42,737 nucleotides of DNA from Gammaproteobacteria bacterium (GCA_011321775.1 DROT01000081.1:1-42737); one strand, 5' to 3'. Positions 17,860 to 27,640 are shown, numbered from the stretch's first letter. Notes: generated by a model not told the origin, from the letters alone. A program made the numbers and translations.

Positions 17860-18150
17860 TATTATTAACCCGGCAACCTAATATGTCGGACTCAGCTGTT
17901 GTGTGCTCGTCTGCAGCAAGGCATCGAATCGCCGCTGTAGCACTCCTACAGCCAGTTTCGATAACGCTGTCTGCAGACGAGCACACAACAGCCTGTCCTT
18001 TTCTTTTCAATCTGTTAGGGGCTTCAAGAATGGCCCGTCTCCGCGTTGCGGCTCTTGCCAAGGGTATCACCCTTGCCCGCGAGCCGCGCCTTGATACGGG
18101 CCATTCTTGAAGCCCTGAGTCCGACATAGTAGGTTGCCGGGTTAATAATA
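17860..18150. repeat. 291-bp nested-palindrome element (three-way cruciform, MITE-like)
   Basis: The outer arms 17860-17894 and 18116-18150 are inverted repeats matching at 34 of 35 bases (ACCCGGCAACCTA inside one arm). Directly inside the left arm lies hairpin 1: perfect 22-bp arms 17895-17916 and 17971-17992, with further stems 17923-17928/17957-17962 and 17934-17940/17946-17952. After a 26-base spacer comes hairpin 2: perfect 20-bp arms 18019-18038 and 18096-18115, with GCGGCTC/GAGCCGC and AAGGGT/ACCCTT inside. Hairpin 2 abuts the right outer arm. The ends fit a TA target duplication. It ends 25 bp before the guaA fragment. No protein is encoded. Confidence 0.85.
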
Positions 18151-18175
18151 TCTTCCGAGATGTTAGGAATTCCTG

Positions 18176-18500
18176 TCACTCCCACTCAATAGTCGCCGGC
18201 GGCTTCCCGGAGATGTCGTAGGTAACGCGCGAGATGCCTTGAATCTCGTTGATGATGCGCCGCGAGACCTCGTCGAGAAATTCATACGGCAGGTGCGCCC
18301 AGCGCGCGGTCATGAAGTCGATGGTCTCCACCGCCCGCAGCGCCACCACGTAGTCATAGCGGCGCCCGTCGCCGGTGACCCCCACGGACTTCACCGGCAG
18401 GAACACGGCAAAGGCCTGGCTGGTCTTGTCGTAGAGGTCGTGCTTGCGCAGTTCCTCGATGAAGATTGAGTTTCGTATGCTCGGGCAGACCACCGACGTT
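18176..18500 (-). pseudogene. Truncated second copy of the guaA 3' end
   Basis: 18176-18466 matches 21809-22099 (stop codon plus the last 96 codons of guaA) base for base over 291 bp with about 8 differences and no gaps. 18466-18500 then continues with 22275-22309 (three mismatches), so about 175 bp of guaA has been lost from this copy. Homology stops at 18500. It has no start and cannot make GMP synthetase. Several differences are at third positions, so the two copies diverged as coding DNA or came from different strains. It is a direct repeat of the real guaA end, 3.3 kb away. Confidence 0.93.
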
Positions 18501-18505
18501 ACCGA

Positions 18506-18891
18506 GAGGACTTCGAGCCCACCCTCTGGGATCCCAAGCCCGGCCTGGACATCCGACAGGTGTGGTTTCCCGGCGTGCATGCGGATATCGGCGGCGGCTA
18601 CCGCCAGGGCGGCCCGCCGATTGCGCCGCCCGCTGGATGGTGAACGAGGCCGGGGCGTTCGGCTTCGAATTCGAGGACCACCTCGCCCGGGCCATCCGCC
18701 CCGATCCTCTCGACACCCAGCACAACGAACGCAAGGGCATCTACGTGGTACGGGGCGAGAGCATCCGCAACGTCGACGGCCTTGTGCACAGCAGCGCCAG
18801 ACAACGCTGGGACGCCAACCCCCAGAACTACCGCAAGCGCGTGCTGGACAGCGTGGGCGGCGACTGGAACCGCATCGAAACCGTCGACTGA
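18506..18891 (+). pseudogene. DUF2235-family hydrolase remnant (Tle1-like), C-terminal and frameshifted
   Basis: The first frame reads [14 protein letters not shown] then [14 protein letters not shown], the conserved block of DUF2235 alpha/beta-hydrolases, a group that includes type VI secretion phospholipase effectors of the Tle1 kind. Near 18630 the frame breaks, and a second frame gives [20 protein letters not shown] and continues to a stop at 18891. The N-terminal two thirds and the GxSxG nucleophile motif are absent. It begins six bases after the guaA fragment ends. No T6SS gene is in the window. Confidence 0.75.
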
Positions 18892-18937
18892 GCCTGCCCA
18901 AAGGCCTCGCCAGCGTAGCGGCAGTCACTGCCCCGGG

Positions 18938-19384
18938 TCATAGCAGGATCTGGTAGAGCTTCTCCACCTGTTCCCATTCCGCGCTGGCCGGGTTCTTCAA
19001 TTTTGGATTGACGGCCTTGAAGACCTTGGCCAGGCTGATGGTGATGCCGCCCGCCAGCTCTGGCAGACGTTGCTCCACCGCCTCGCTGTAGGCGAGATCC
19101 AGCGACGGCAGCTTGGCCAGGTGATCGAGAATACCGCCCAGGCCGATGTCCTCGTCCATGTCCCGGAACAGATGCATCTGTTCCTGCAGACCTTTGGTAA
19201 CGGGCAAATCATGGAACTGGATCACGTCCCGCCCGTTGGCCTTGGCCGCAGCCTGTCCCAGCAGCAGCAGGTCATGCAGCCGCTGGTTGACGAAATCCCC
19301 GAGCCGCTTGATGTCACTCTTGTCGATATCGAGCGATGCGGCTTCGCGAAACAGGCGCTCAAACTGACTGATTGCCATGACCAT
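18938..19384 (-). CDS. DUF1931 histone-fold protein
   Basis: A 148-residue soluble protein. Residues about 10-70 (FREAASLDIDKSDIKRLGDFVNQ, LLLGQAAAKANGRDVIQFHDLPVTKGL) show the helix-strand-helix pattern of a histone fold, and a second related half follows, as in bacterial DUF1931 proteins with two histone folds in one chain. Such proteins are known from Aquifex and other bacteria; DNA binding is likely but not shown here. The ATG has GAGGAG seven bases upstream, and the gene follows HdeD after 5 bp. It is the last gene of the yfdX-hdeD-DUF1931 operon. Confidence 0.85.
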   Translation of the reverse strand: MVMAISQFERLFREAASLDIDKSDIKRLGDFVNQRLHDLLLLGQAAAKANGRDVIQFHDLPVTKGLQEQMHLFRDMDEDIGLGGILDHLAKLPSLDLAYSEAVEQRLPELAGGITISLAKVFKAVNPKLKNPASAEWEQVEKLYQILL

Positions 19385-19389
19385 GATGT

Positions 19390-20016
19390 TTACTCCTCGT
19401 TGTCGTCTTGGGTGGAATGCCCAGATTGGACGGGCGCCATGGCGACCTTCTGCTGCTTGCGTGCCGCCTGCGCGATCAGCACCAGCAGCCAGCCATTGAA
19501 GATCATCTCAATGGCAACCAGCATACCAATCACCCACAACCCGGATACCGGCCATTGCGCCACGATAATCGCGGCCAGCAGCACATCGGCCACGCCGGCG
19601 ATGGCGGGCAGCGCCCAGCCCTGGCCCTGCCTGTGGTTCTGCCATGCGGTACTGAAGCGGTTTACCGCCAGGGCGATAAACAGGGCAGCGATGAACAGAG
19701 TGATACCGGCCGACGCGCCCACCGGATCGTAGATGATGAGCGCGGCCATCAGGATGTAGAGCAGGGCCGTGACGAAGTGGAATACCCGGCCCTTCCAGCC
19801 TGACTCGGCATCCCTGAACACAGCAATGAGCTGAAGAATGGCGCCTCCCAGGAGGAAACCACCGAAGACGATGACGGTGCCCAGTGTGAGGGCGACGGTC
19901 ATGCCCAGGCCGATGGTGCCCAGCACCAGCATGACGATGCCGAGCGCCAGTAGTCCGCCCCATTTCTCCGGCAATTTCACCGCCGGCGGGGTATCAGGAT
20001 TGGGGGTGGTGCTCAT
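19390..20016 (-). CDS. HdeD-family inner-membrane protein
   Basis: A 208-residue membrane protein with six predicted helices from GGLLALGIVMLVLGTIGLG to IEMIFNGWLLVLIAQAA, and a polar, acidic C-terminal tail. The repeated G-rich helix pairs are typical of DUF308/HdeD proteins. HdeD of E. coli is part of an acid-resistance island; its molecular role is not settled. The ATG overlaps the yfdX stop (ATGA), so translation is coupled. Confidence 0.9.
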   Translation of the reverse strand: MSTTPNPDTPPAVKLPEKWGGLLALGIVMLVLGTIGLGMTVALTLGTVIVFGGFLLGGAILQLIAVFRDAESGWKGRVFHFVTALLYILMAALIIYDPVGASAGITLFIAALFIALAVNRFSTAWQNHRQGQGWALPAIAGVADVLLAAIIVAQWPVSGLWVIGMLVAIEMIFNGWLLVLIAQAARKQQKVAMAPVQSGHSTQDDNEE

Positions 20017-20918
20017 GAGGCACCACCTTCAGCCGGCTGGCTGTGCTCGCCCAAGGCCTTGATGGCCTCGCGGATACGATCGAAGAAGCCCTTGCCATGC
20101 TTCTTGTGTTCGACCTTCTTGCGGATCTGCTCGATCTGCTCGTAGATCGGCTCATATTCGTCTTCGCGGCCGTAACCGAGCAGCTCGGCATAGCGGATCT
20201 GCGCCCTGGCGGCATCCAGCTGGGCCTCGAGCAGCTTCTGTTCCTCGTCGCTGCGGGCCTCGCGCTCGGCCAGGGCCTCTGCGTCCTGCAACAGAATGCT
20301 GGCGCGCAGCACCGGCAAAGGTACGATCTCCTCGGTGACCACCAGCGTGTTCAGCGCAGCCACCAGCGCATCACGCGCCTGGTCGATCTTGCCAGCGTCG
20401 ATCAGCGGGCTGATGTCCTTGATGGCCTGCGGATAGGTGGCCAGCGGAATGCTGGTGGTGCGAATCACGAGTTCGCTGGCGAGCGCCGCGAGGATGTGAC
20501 GCGCCTTCTGCACCTCGCCATCGTCGAGCGCGTGCTCGGCCTCGTCGATGGCTTTCTTCACCGCCTTCTCGGTGGCGACGAGATCCACTTCGCCGATGGC
20601 GATGTCCACCGGAATGAGACCCAGCTCGGGATGGCGCGAGACCAGCAGCTCAAGCTTGCCCGTGGCCTTGGCCAGGGCATCCAGCGCCGCCTCCTTGTCG
20701 CCCTTGTCCAGCGCAACCAGGGCCGCCCGTGTTTCACGCAGGGCGTCAATCGCCTCCTGCTCGGTGCGGGCCTTCTGGGCGCTCACCTCGCGCCCGGTCT
20801 GGCGCTCGGCCCGCTTGCCGGCCTCCTGGCCCAGATCGGCCGGTTTTCCGGCCAGTGTGGTCATGCTGGCCAGGCCGAGCATGAGCCCGATCGTGATCAC
20901 CCTTCTGATTTTCTTCAT
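20013..20918 (-). CDS. YfdX-family exported protein
   Basis: 301 residues from the ATG of MKKIRRVITIG, preceded by AGGAGACAGGAA. A signal peptide (about 1-24, ending TLAGKP) precedes a helical, Lys/Glu/Ala-rich body, including DALRETRAALVALDKGD and ELGLIPVDI, which match YfdX proteins. YfdX in enterobacteria is induced by acid and multidrug-response regulators and is reported to act as a periplasmic chaperone-like protein. Here it leads the operon with HdeD and a histone-fold protein. The C-terminal 50 residues are strongly charged. Confidence 0.88.
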   Translation of the reverse strand: MKKIRRVITIGLMLGLASMTTLAGKPADLGQEAGKRAERQTGREVSAQKARTEQEAIDALRETRAALVALDKGDKEAALDALAKATGKLELLVSRHPELGLIPVDIAIGEVDLVATEKAVKKAIDEAEHALDDGEVQKARHILAALASELVIRTTSIPLATYPQAIKDISPLIDAGKIDQARDALVAALNTLVVTEEIVPLPVLRASILLQDAEALAEREARSDEEQKLLEAQLDAARAQIRYAELLGYGREDEYEPIYEQIEQIRKKVEHKKHGKGFFDRIREAIKALGEHSQPAEGGAS

Positions 20919-20958
20919 GGTTCCTGTCTCCTGTGTGATTCGGATTCCGGGGCATGCC

Positions 20959-20984
20959 ACCCGGCACGCCCTAGGTCGGACTCA
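20959..20984. repeat. Diverged solo copy of the nested element's outer arm
   Basis: ACCCGGCA, then CCTA, then GTCGGACTCA appear in the same order and almost the same spacing as in the left outer arm at 17860-17894. Small length differences lie between the blocks. No partner arm is nearby. It lies about 40-65 bp upstream of yfdX, inside its control region. Confidence 0.5.
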
Positions 20985-20997
20985 CATGAGGGCAGGT

Positions 20998-21012
20998 GTT
21001 GCACAATGCAAC
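20998..21012. promoter_or_regulatory. Palindrome upstream of yfdX
   Basis: GTTGCA and TGCAAC around CAA, a perfect 15-bp inverted repeat about 80 bp upstream of the yfdX ATG; it contains a TTGC/GCAA core with T-N11-A spacing. It is a candidate operator for the yfdX-hdeD-DUF1931 operon. No -35/-10 pair is clear. Confidence 0.4.
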
Positions 21013-21159
21013 CCCCTTGGGACAGGAATCAGATCTCGACGCCAAACAGGACCGGCATAAGGCGCCCGAAGAGACAGGCCAGCCCGAAGTCGATCACCCC
21101 CAGTACCTTCGTTCGCAGATCGATGCGGGAGGGCGTGAGCGGAATGGGCAAGTTCGGCG

Positions 21160-21790
21160 CTACTCGGTGCCTGCACCCAACGGACCACGCAGCTCCAAAG
21201 CAAGTATCGACATATACGCCACCGGGGAACAGCATGTGGAAATGAATGTTGGGGTTAAGCGCGCTGCCGAACCGCTGGATCAGCGTGACGGCACCCGTTC
21301 TGGCCATGTTGTGTGTACCCTGCTTTCCTGACCAGACGCGTGGCGATGAAGCAGTAGACAATGCCCAGCACCCGCCCCACGATCTCGGGCCGGCTGGCAA
21401 ACAGGAAGCGCAACGGAAACGGGAAACTCAACACCCATTGGCGCATAGCCTGTTCAGGCAGAACCTCATCGACAAGCAAAGCCGCGCTTTCGGCCATACG
21501 CCTGGCACCGCAACTGGGGCGAAAGCCGCGGCGCTTACAACTGAATGCGACAAGGTGTTCAGCATGGCAAGGCTCGCAGCGCACCCGCAGAAAGCCATGC
21601 TCCAGCCGGCCACATTCCAGAAATTCTTCGAATTCCCGTTGCACATAACCCGGCAGTTCCCTGCCCTGCTCTGCTAGATGAGCCGTGAATTCCGGGTAAT
21701 ACTCGTCGACGATCCGATAGAGCAGGGTTTGCTCGCGACGATGGCACTGGTAACGAGAAGCCTCAGCCGAAATGCCTGCCAGTGCCAGTC
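21160..21790 (-). mobile_element. IS91-family transposase remnant, frameshifted and truncated
   Basis: The first frame (about 21790 to 21320) gives TLLYRIVDEYYPEF, then the zinc-binding segment RCEPCHAEHLVAFSCKRR with CGARRMAESAALLVDEVLP, and QWVLSFPFPLRFLFA, all typical of the N-terminal half of IS91/Y2 transposases. After a frameshift near 21315 the second frame gives GAVTLIQRFGSALN and NIHFHML then GGVYVD, which holds the HUH metal-binding motif. The C-terminal part with the paired catalytic tyrosines is missing. A further 130 bp (to 21029) stays open but is not recognisable. It is inactive and lies directly downstream of guaA. Confidence 0.85.
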
Positions 21791-21808
21791 ATTGCCTGTG
21801 GGTACCAG

Positions 21809-23392
21809 TCACTCCCACTCGATGGTCGCCGGCGGCTTCCCGGAGATGTCGTAGGTAACGCGCGATATGCCTTGAATCTCGTTGATGATGCGCCGCGAGA
21901 CCTCGTCGAGAAATTCATACGGCAGGTGCGCCCAGCGCGCCGTCATGAAGTCGATGGTCTCCACCGCCCGCAGCGCCACCACGTAGTCATAGCGGCGCCC
22001 GTCGCCCGTGACCCCCACGGACTTCACCGGCAGGAACACGGCAAAGGCCTGGCTGGTCTTGTCATAGAGGTCGTGCCGGCGCAGTTCCTCGATGAAGATG
22101 TGGTCGGCGAGCCGCAGGATATCCGCGTATTCCTTCTTCACCTCGCCGAGGATGCGCACCCCCAGGCCCGGACCCGGGAAGGGGTGGCGGTAGACCATGT
22201 CGTAGGGCAGACCCAGTTCCACCCCCAGCCGGCGCACCTCGTCCTTGAACAGTTCGCGCAACGGTTCCAGCAGCTTGAGCTTCATGTGCTCGGGCAGACC
22301 ACCGACGTTGTGGTGCGACTTGATCAGGTGCGCCTTGCCGGTCTTGGCGCCGGCCGACTCGATGACGTCCGGGTAGATGGTGCCCTGCGCCAGCCACTGC
22401 GCATTCTTCAACTTGCCGGCCTCTTCCTCGAATACCTCGATGAACAGGTTGCCGATGATCTTGCGTTTCTTCTCCGGGTCGATCTCGCCCTTCAGGGCAT
22501 CCAGAAAACGCGCCTCCGCCTCCACGCGGATGACGTGCACGCCCATGTGCTCGGCGAAGGTGGCCATCACCTGGTCGCCCTCGCGGTAGCGCAGCAGCCC
22601 GGTGTCGACGAACACGCAGGTCAGCTGGTCGCCGATGGCCTTGTGCAGCAGCGCTGCGACCACCGAGGAGTCGACGCCGCCGGACAGGCCCAGCAGCACT
22701 TCCTCCTCGCCCACCTGCTCGCGCACCTGCTGGATGCTTTCCTCGATGATGTTGCCCGCCGTCCACAGCGCCTCGCAGCCACAGATATCGAGCACGAAGC
22801 GCTCAAGGATACGCTGCCCCTGGCGGGTGTGGGTCACCTCCGGATGGAACTGCAGGCCGTAGAAGCCGCGTTCGTCGTCCGCCATGCCGGCAATGGGCGC
22901 CGACTCGGTGCTGGCCATCAGCTTGAAGCCCGGCGGCAGTTCGACCACGTGATCGCCGTGGCTCATCCATACGTCCAGCAGACCGTAGCCGTCCTCGCTG
23001 GTATGGTCCTCGATGTCACGCAGCAGGCGACTGTGACCGCGGGCACGCACCTGCGCATAGCCGTATTCGTGACGCTCGGCGCTCTCCACGCGGCCGCCGA
23101 GCTGCGCCGCCATGGTCTGCATGCCGTAACAGATGCCCAGCACCGGCACACCCAGCTCGAACACCAGCGGCGGTGCCGTCGGCGCCTCGCCGCCGGTGAC
23201 CGTCTCCGGCCCGCCGGAGAGAATCACGCCGTGGGGGTGAAAGATGCGCAGCGCCTCCTCGTCCATGTCCCAGGGGTGGATCTCGCAGTAGACGCCGATC
23301 TCGCGCACCCGGCGCGCGATCAGCTGGGTGTACTGGGATCCGAAATCGAGGATCAGGATACGGTGGGCATGGATGTCTGCAGCTGTGGTCAC
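21809..23392 (-). CDS. guaA: GMP synthetase (glutamine-hydrolysing)
   Basis: 527 residues, close to the E. coli length (525). It converts XMP to GMP with ATP and glutamine. Order: class I amidotransferase domain with GICYGMQ (Cys87 nucleophile) and QFHPEVTHT (His/Glu), then the ATP pyrophosphatase domain with [10 protein letters not shown], then the dimerisation domain ending PPATIEWE. I choose the GTG at 23392, with GGGGAAG nearby, because the protein then begins as in other GuaA proteins ([12 protein letters not shown]); the frame upstream runs into guaB. It follows guaB by 55 bp. Its 3' end is repeated at 18176, and an IS91 remnant adjoins its stop. Confidence 0.97.
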   Translation of the reverse strand: MTTAADIHAHRILILDFGSQYTQLIARRVREIGVYCEIHPWDMDEEALRIFHPHGVILSGGPETVTGGEAPTAPPLVFELGVPVLGICYGMQTMAAQLGGRVESAERHEYGYAQVRARGHSRLLRDIEDHTSEDGYGLLDVWMSHGDHVVELPPGFKLMASTESAPIAGMADDERGFYGLQFHPEVTHTRQGQRILERFVLDICGCEALWTAGNIIEESIQQVREQVGEEEVLLGLSGGVDSSVVAALLHKAIGDQLTCVFVDTGLLRYREGDQVMATFAEHMGVHVIRVEAEARFLDALKGEIDPEKKRKIIGNLFIEVFEEEAGKLKNAQWLAQGTIYPDVIESAGAKTGKAHLIKSHHNVGGLPEHMKLKLLEPLRELFKDEVRRLGVELGLPYDMVYRHPFPGPGLGVRILGEVKKEYADILRLADHIFIEELRRHDLYDKTSQAFAVFLPVKSVGVTGDGRRYDYVVALRAVETIDFMTARWAHLPYEFLDEVSRRIINEIQGISRVTYDISGKPPATIEWE

Positions 23393-23447
23393 GTGGCTTC
23401 CCCGACGCTCTCGCTCGCTTCCGGGACGGGCCGCCCCGGGACTACGT

Positions 23448-24935
<1,488 letters not shown>

Positions 24936-24946
24936 TTAATCGGGCA

Positions 24947-24975
24947 ATTATAGGTTTCGCCGCACCCCGGGTAAA
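24947..24975 (-). promoter_or_regulatory. Promoter of guaBA
   Basis: TATAAT (24947-24952 on the minus strand) with TTTACC 17 bases upstream, 35 bases before the guaB ATG. This is a reasonable sigma-70 promoter; the -35 departs from TTGACA at three positions. A PurR-like operator was not recognised. Confidence 0.55.
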
Positions 24976-25033
24976 CCGCGATCTCGCCCGGGAATCCACG
25001 CGCGTCACGCCGCAAATGGGGTATCATGCATCC

Positions 25034-26395
25034 ATGTCGGACCTCTCCGGGACCCCGCCGCAGCGGGATGTCTACAGCGTCTCGCGGCTCAACCGCGAGG
25101 CCCGCGCGCTGCTGGAAGAGGCCTTTCCGCGCCTGTGGATCGAGGGCGAGATCTCCAACCTGGCGCGCCCGGCCTCCGGCCACCTCTACTTCACCCTCAA
25201 GGACGAACGCGCCCAGGTCGGCTGCGCGCTGTTCCGCAGCCAGGCCAGCCGTCTCGGCTTCCGTCCGGAGAACGGCACCCAGGTGCTGCTGCGGGCCCGC
25301 CTCAGCCTCTACGAGGCACGCGGCAACTACCAGCTGATCGTCGACCGCATGGAACCGGCCGGCGACGGCGCGCTGCGGCGGGCCTTCGAGCAGCTGAAGC
25401 AGAAACTCGACCGCGAGGGCCTGTTCGACGCCGCCCGCAAACGGCCGATACCGGCCTTTCCGCGCTGCATCGGGGTGGTGACCTCGCCCTCCGGCGCCGC
25501 CATCCGCGACGTGCTGACGGTGCTGCGGCGACGCTTCCCCGGCATTCCGGTGATCGTCTACCCGACGGCGGTACAGGGCGAGGACGCCGCGCGCCAGATC
25601 GTGGCGGCGCTGCAGCGGGCCGAGCAGCACGGCGCCTGCGACGTGCTGCTGCTGACCCGCGGCGGCGGCTCGCTGGAGGACCTGTGGCCCTTCAACGAGG
25701 AGATCGTCGCGCGTGCGCTGGCAGCCTGCAGCCTGCCGGTGGTCTCCGCCGTGGGCCACGAGATCGACTTCGTCATCAGCGATTTCGCCGCCGACCGGCG
25801 CGCGCCCACGCCCTCGGCCGCCGCGGAGATGCTGAGTCCCGATCGCGACGAGATCGGGCGACAGCTGCGGCACTTCGAGGAACGTCTGACGGGCCTGCTG
25901 CAGCGGCGCCTGCAGCACAGCCGGGAACGCCTGCGCTGGCTGCAACGGCGACTGCAACAGAACCATCCCGGGCGGCGCCTGCTGCAACAGGCACAGCGCC
26001 TCGACGAGCTGGAACAGCGGCTGCGGCGCGCCTGGTCGAACCGTCTCGACGGCTGGCGCGCGCGTCTGGAGACCCTGCGCGAACGCCTGCTGCAACACAG
26101 CCCCGCGCAACGACTGCAGCACTTCGCCAGCCGCCTGCAGCAACTGCGCCAGCGGCTGGAATACGCCATGAAGGTGGAACTGCAGCGGCGGCACGAGCGG
26201 CTGGCGCTGCTGGCACGCGCTCTTGAGGCCGTCAGCCCGCTGGCCACCCTGGAGCGCGGCTATTCGATCACCATCGACCGCCGCGACGGCCGGGTGCTGC
26301 AGGATGCCGGCCATGCCCGCATCGGCGACACCCTGGAAACACGGCTGGCGCACGGGATCGTCCTCAGCCAGGTCACGGAGACCAAACCCTCATGA
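25034..26395 (+). CDS. xseA: Exodeoxyribonuclease VII large subunit
   Basis: 453 residues. With XseB it makes the cytosolic nuclease that degrades single-stranded DNA from both ends. The N-terminal OB-fold is at about 12-105 (YSVSRLNREARALLEE, LWIEGEISNLARPASGHLYFTLKD), then the catalytic domain with IGVVTSPSGAAIRDV, LLTRGGGSLEDLWPFNEE and SAVGHEIDF, and a long Gln/Arg/Leu-rich coiled coil (about 275-390). I choose the ATG of MSDLSG; an ATG six codons upstream is possible. Its stop overlaps the next ATG (ATGA). xseB is not in the window. Confidence 0.96.
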   Translation: MSDLSGTPPQRDVYSVSRLNREARALLEEAFPRLWIEGEISNLARPASGHLYFTLKDERAQVGCALFRSQASRLGFRPENGTQVLLRARLSLYEARGNYQLIVDRMEPAGDGALRRAFEQLKQKLDREGLFDAARKRPIPAFPRCIGVVTSPSGAAIRDVLTVLRRRFPGIPVIVYPTAVQGEDAARQIVAALQRAEQHGACDVLLLTRGGGSLEDLWPFNEEIVARALAACSLPVVSAVGHEIDFVISDFAADRRAPTPSAAAEMLSPDRDEIGRQLRHFEERLTGLLQRRLQHSRERLRWLQRRLQQNHPGRRLLQQAQRLDELEQRLRRAWSNRLDGWRARLETLRERLLQHSPAQRLQHFASRLQQLRQRLEYAMKVELQRRHERLALLARALEAVSPLATLERGYSITIDRRDGRVLQDAGHARIGDTLETRLAHGIVLSQVTETKPS

Positions 26396-27249
26396 ATCTG
26401 TCACGCACCCTGCTGCCATTCCTCCTCGCCTGCCTGCTGCTGCCAGCCGCGGCGCTGCAGGCCATCGAACTGCCGCGTGCCGAGGCGGTACCCGGCGGCA
26501 TCGCCGTGGTCGAGCTGCCGCCGTCGCCGACACCGCCGCGGGTCCGGTTCCACGGCAAGCCGGTGATGGTGCTGCCCGACGGCAAGGGCTACAGTGCGGT
26601 GGTCGGCCTGCCGCTGGCGACCCGGCCGGGAAAGCAGTCGCTGGAAGTCCGGCTCGCCTCCGGCAAGACAGTCACGCGCAGCTTCGAGGTCGGCGACAAG
26701 GAATACCGGAGCCAGCACATCACCATCAAGAACAAGCGCAAGGTCAACCCGGAGAAACGCGACCTGGAACGCATCACCCGTGAACAGCGCCGCATCCGCA
26801 AGGCGCTGGCGACCTGGAATCCGCAACCACCGCAGAGCCTGCGCTTCCGGCTGCCGGTCGAGGGCCCGGTCAGCAGCACCTTCGGCCTGCGGCGTTTCTT
26901 CAACGAGCAGCCGCGCAAGCCGCACAGCGGACTGGACCTGGCCGCCCCCCAGGGCACGCCCATCCGGGCGCCGGCGGCGGGCCGGGTGGTCGATACCGGC
27001 GAGTTCTTCTTCAACGGCAACACCGTGTTCATCGACCATGGCGAGGGACTGGTGACCATGTACTGTCACATGTCCCGTATCGATGTGCGCCCCGGCCAGG
27101 AGGTCAAGGCCGGCGAGGTCATCGGTGCCGTCGGCATGACCGGGCGGGTGACCGGACCGCACCTGCACTGGGGCGTGAGCCTCAACGATGCGCGCGTCGA
27201 CCCCACCCTGTTCCTGGACAACCCTCCGCCGGGCGACAAGAGCCCCTGA
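26392..27249 (+). CDS. M23-family zinc metallopeptidase (peptidoglycan endopeptidase)
   Basis: 285 residues with a signal peptide (about 1-24, LLACLLLPAAALQA). A beta-sandwich N-domain (about 30-105) and a basic helical linker precede the LytM/M23 domain (about 150-275), which has HSGLD (His178, Asp182), YCHMS (His226) and HLHWG (His257, His259), so all zinc and catalytic residues are present. It should cut peptide cross-links in the periplasm. It is translationally coupled to xseA, an arrangement seen in related gammaproteobacteria. It ends 47 bp before the convergent gene at 27296. Confidence 0.93.
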   Translation: MNLSRTLLPFLLACLLLPAAALQAIELPRAEAVPGGIAVVELPPSPTPPRVRFHGKPVMVLPDGKGYSAVVGLPLATRPGKQSLEVRLASGKTVTRSFEVGDKEYRSQHITIKNKRKVNPEKRDLERITREQRRIRKALATWNPQPPQSLRFRLPVEGPVSSTFGLRRFFNEQPRKPHSGLDLAAPQGTPIRAPAAGRVVDTGEFFFNGNTVFIDHGEGLVTMYCHMSRIDVRPGQEVKAGEVIGAVGMTGRVTGPHLHWGVSLNDARVDPTLFLDNPPPGDKSP

Positions 27250-27295
27250 GACGTCCGGGGGTCGAGATCTCACCAGCTTCCATTATGTTCAGGAA

Positions 27296-27640
27296 TCAGC
27301 GTCGGTCAGGCAGACCGCCCCCGAACTCGTGGCGACCCGGTTTCAGCGGGCGATAGTTGCGGATCATGACGATCATCTTGCGGATGGCGGGGACATCGAT
27401 GCGCGGCAGCGTCAGGCCGACCCGCAACGAGCGGCCGCTGTCGGTCTCCGGACCGACCTCGATGTAGCAGGCCCGGCCGGCTGGCAGCGCCTCGAAGCGG
27501 CAGTCCCAGACCACGTCCCGGCCTTCGAGACGACCGCCGAAACGCAGCCGCGCCTGCCGGCCCCCGCTCCCGTCCAGCAACAGGAAGTCCGGATCCGCCG
27601 GTCCTGAATCCTGCGAGTGTCCTGCGTCATCCAGGTTCAT
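27296..27640 (-). CDS. Conserved hypothetical protein downstream of mlaA
   Basis: A 114-residue soluble protein. The ATG at 27640 overlaps the mlaA stop (ATGA). No signal peptide. The central part (LRFGGRLEGRDVVWDCRFEAL, CYIEVGP) is beta-rich and the C-terminal half holds VGLTLPRIDVPAIRKMI and RNYRPLKPGRHEFGG. I have no family name for it. The overlap with mlaA makes a real, co-translated gene likely. Confidence 0.7.
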   Translation of the reverse strand: MNLDDAGHSQDSGPADPDFLLLDGSGGRQARLRFGGRLEGRDVVWDCRFEALPAGRACYIEVGPETDSGRSLRVGLTLPRIDVPAIRKMIVMIRNYRPLKPGRHEFGGGLPDRR

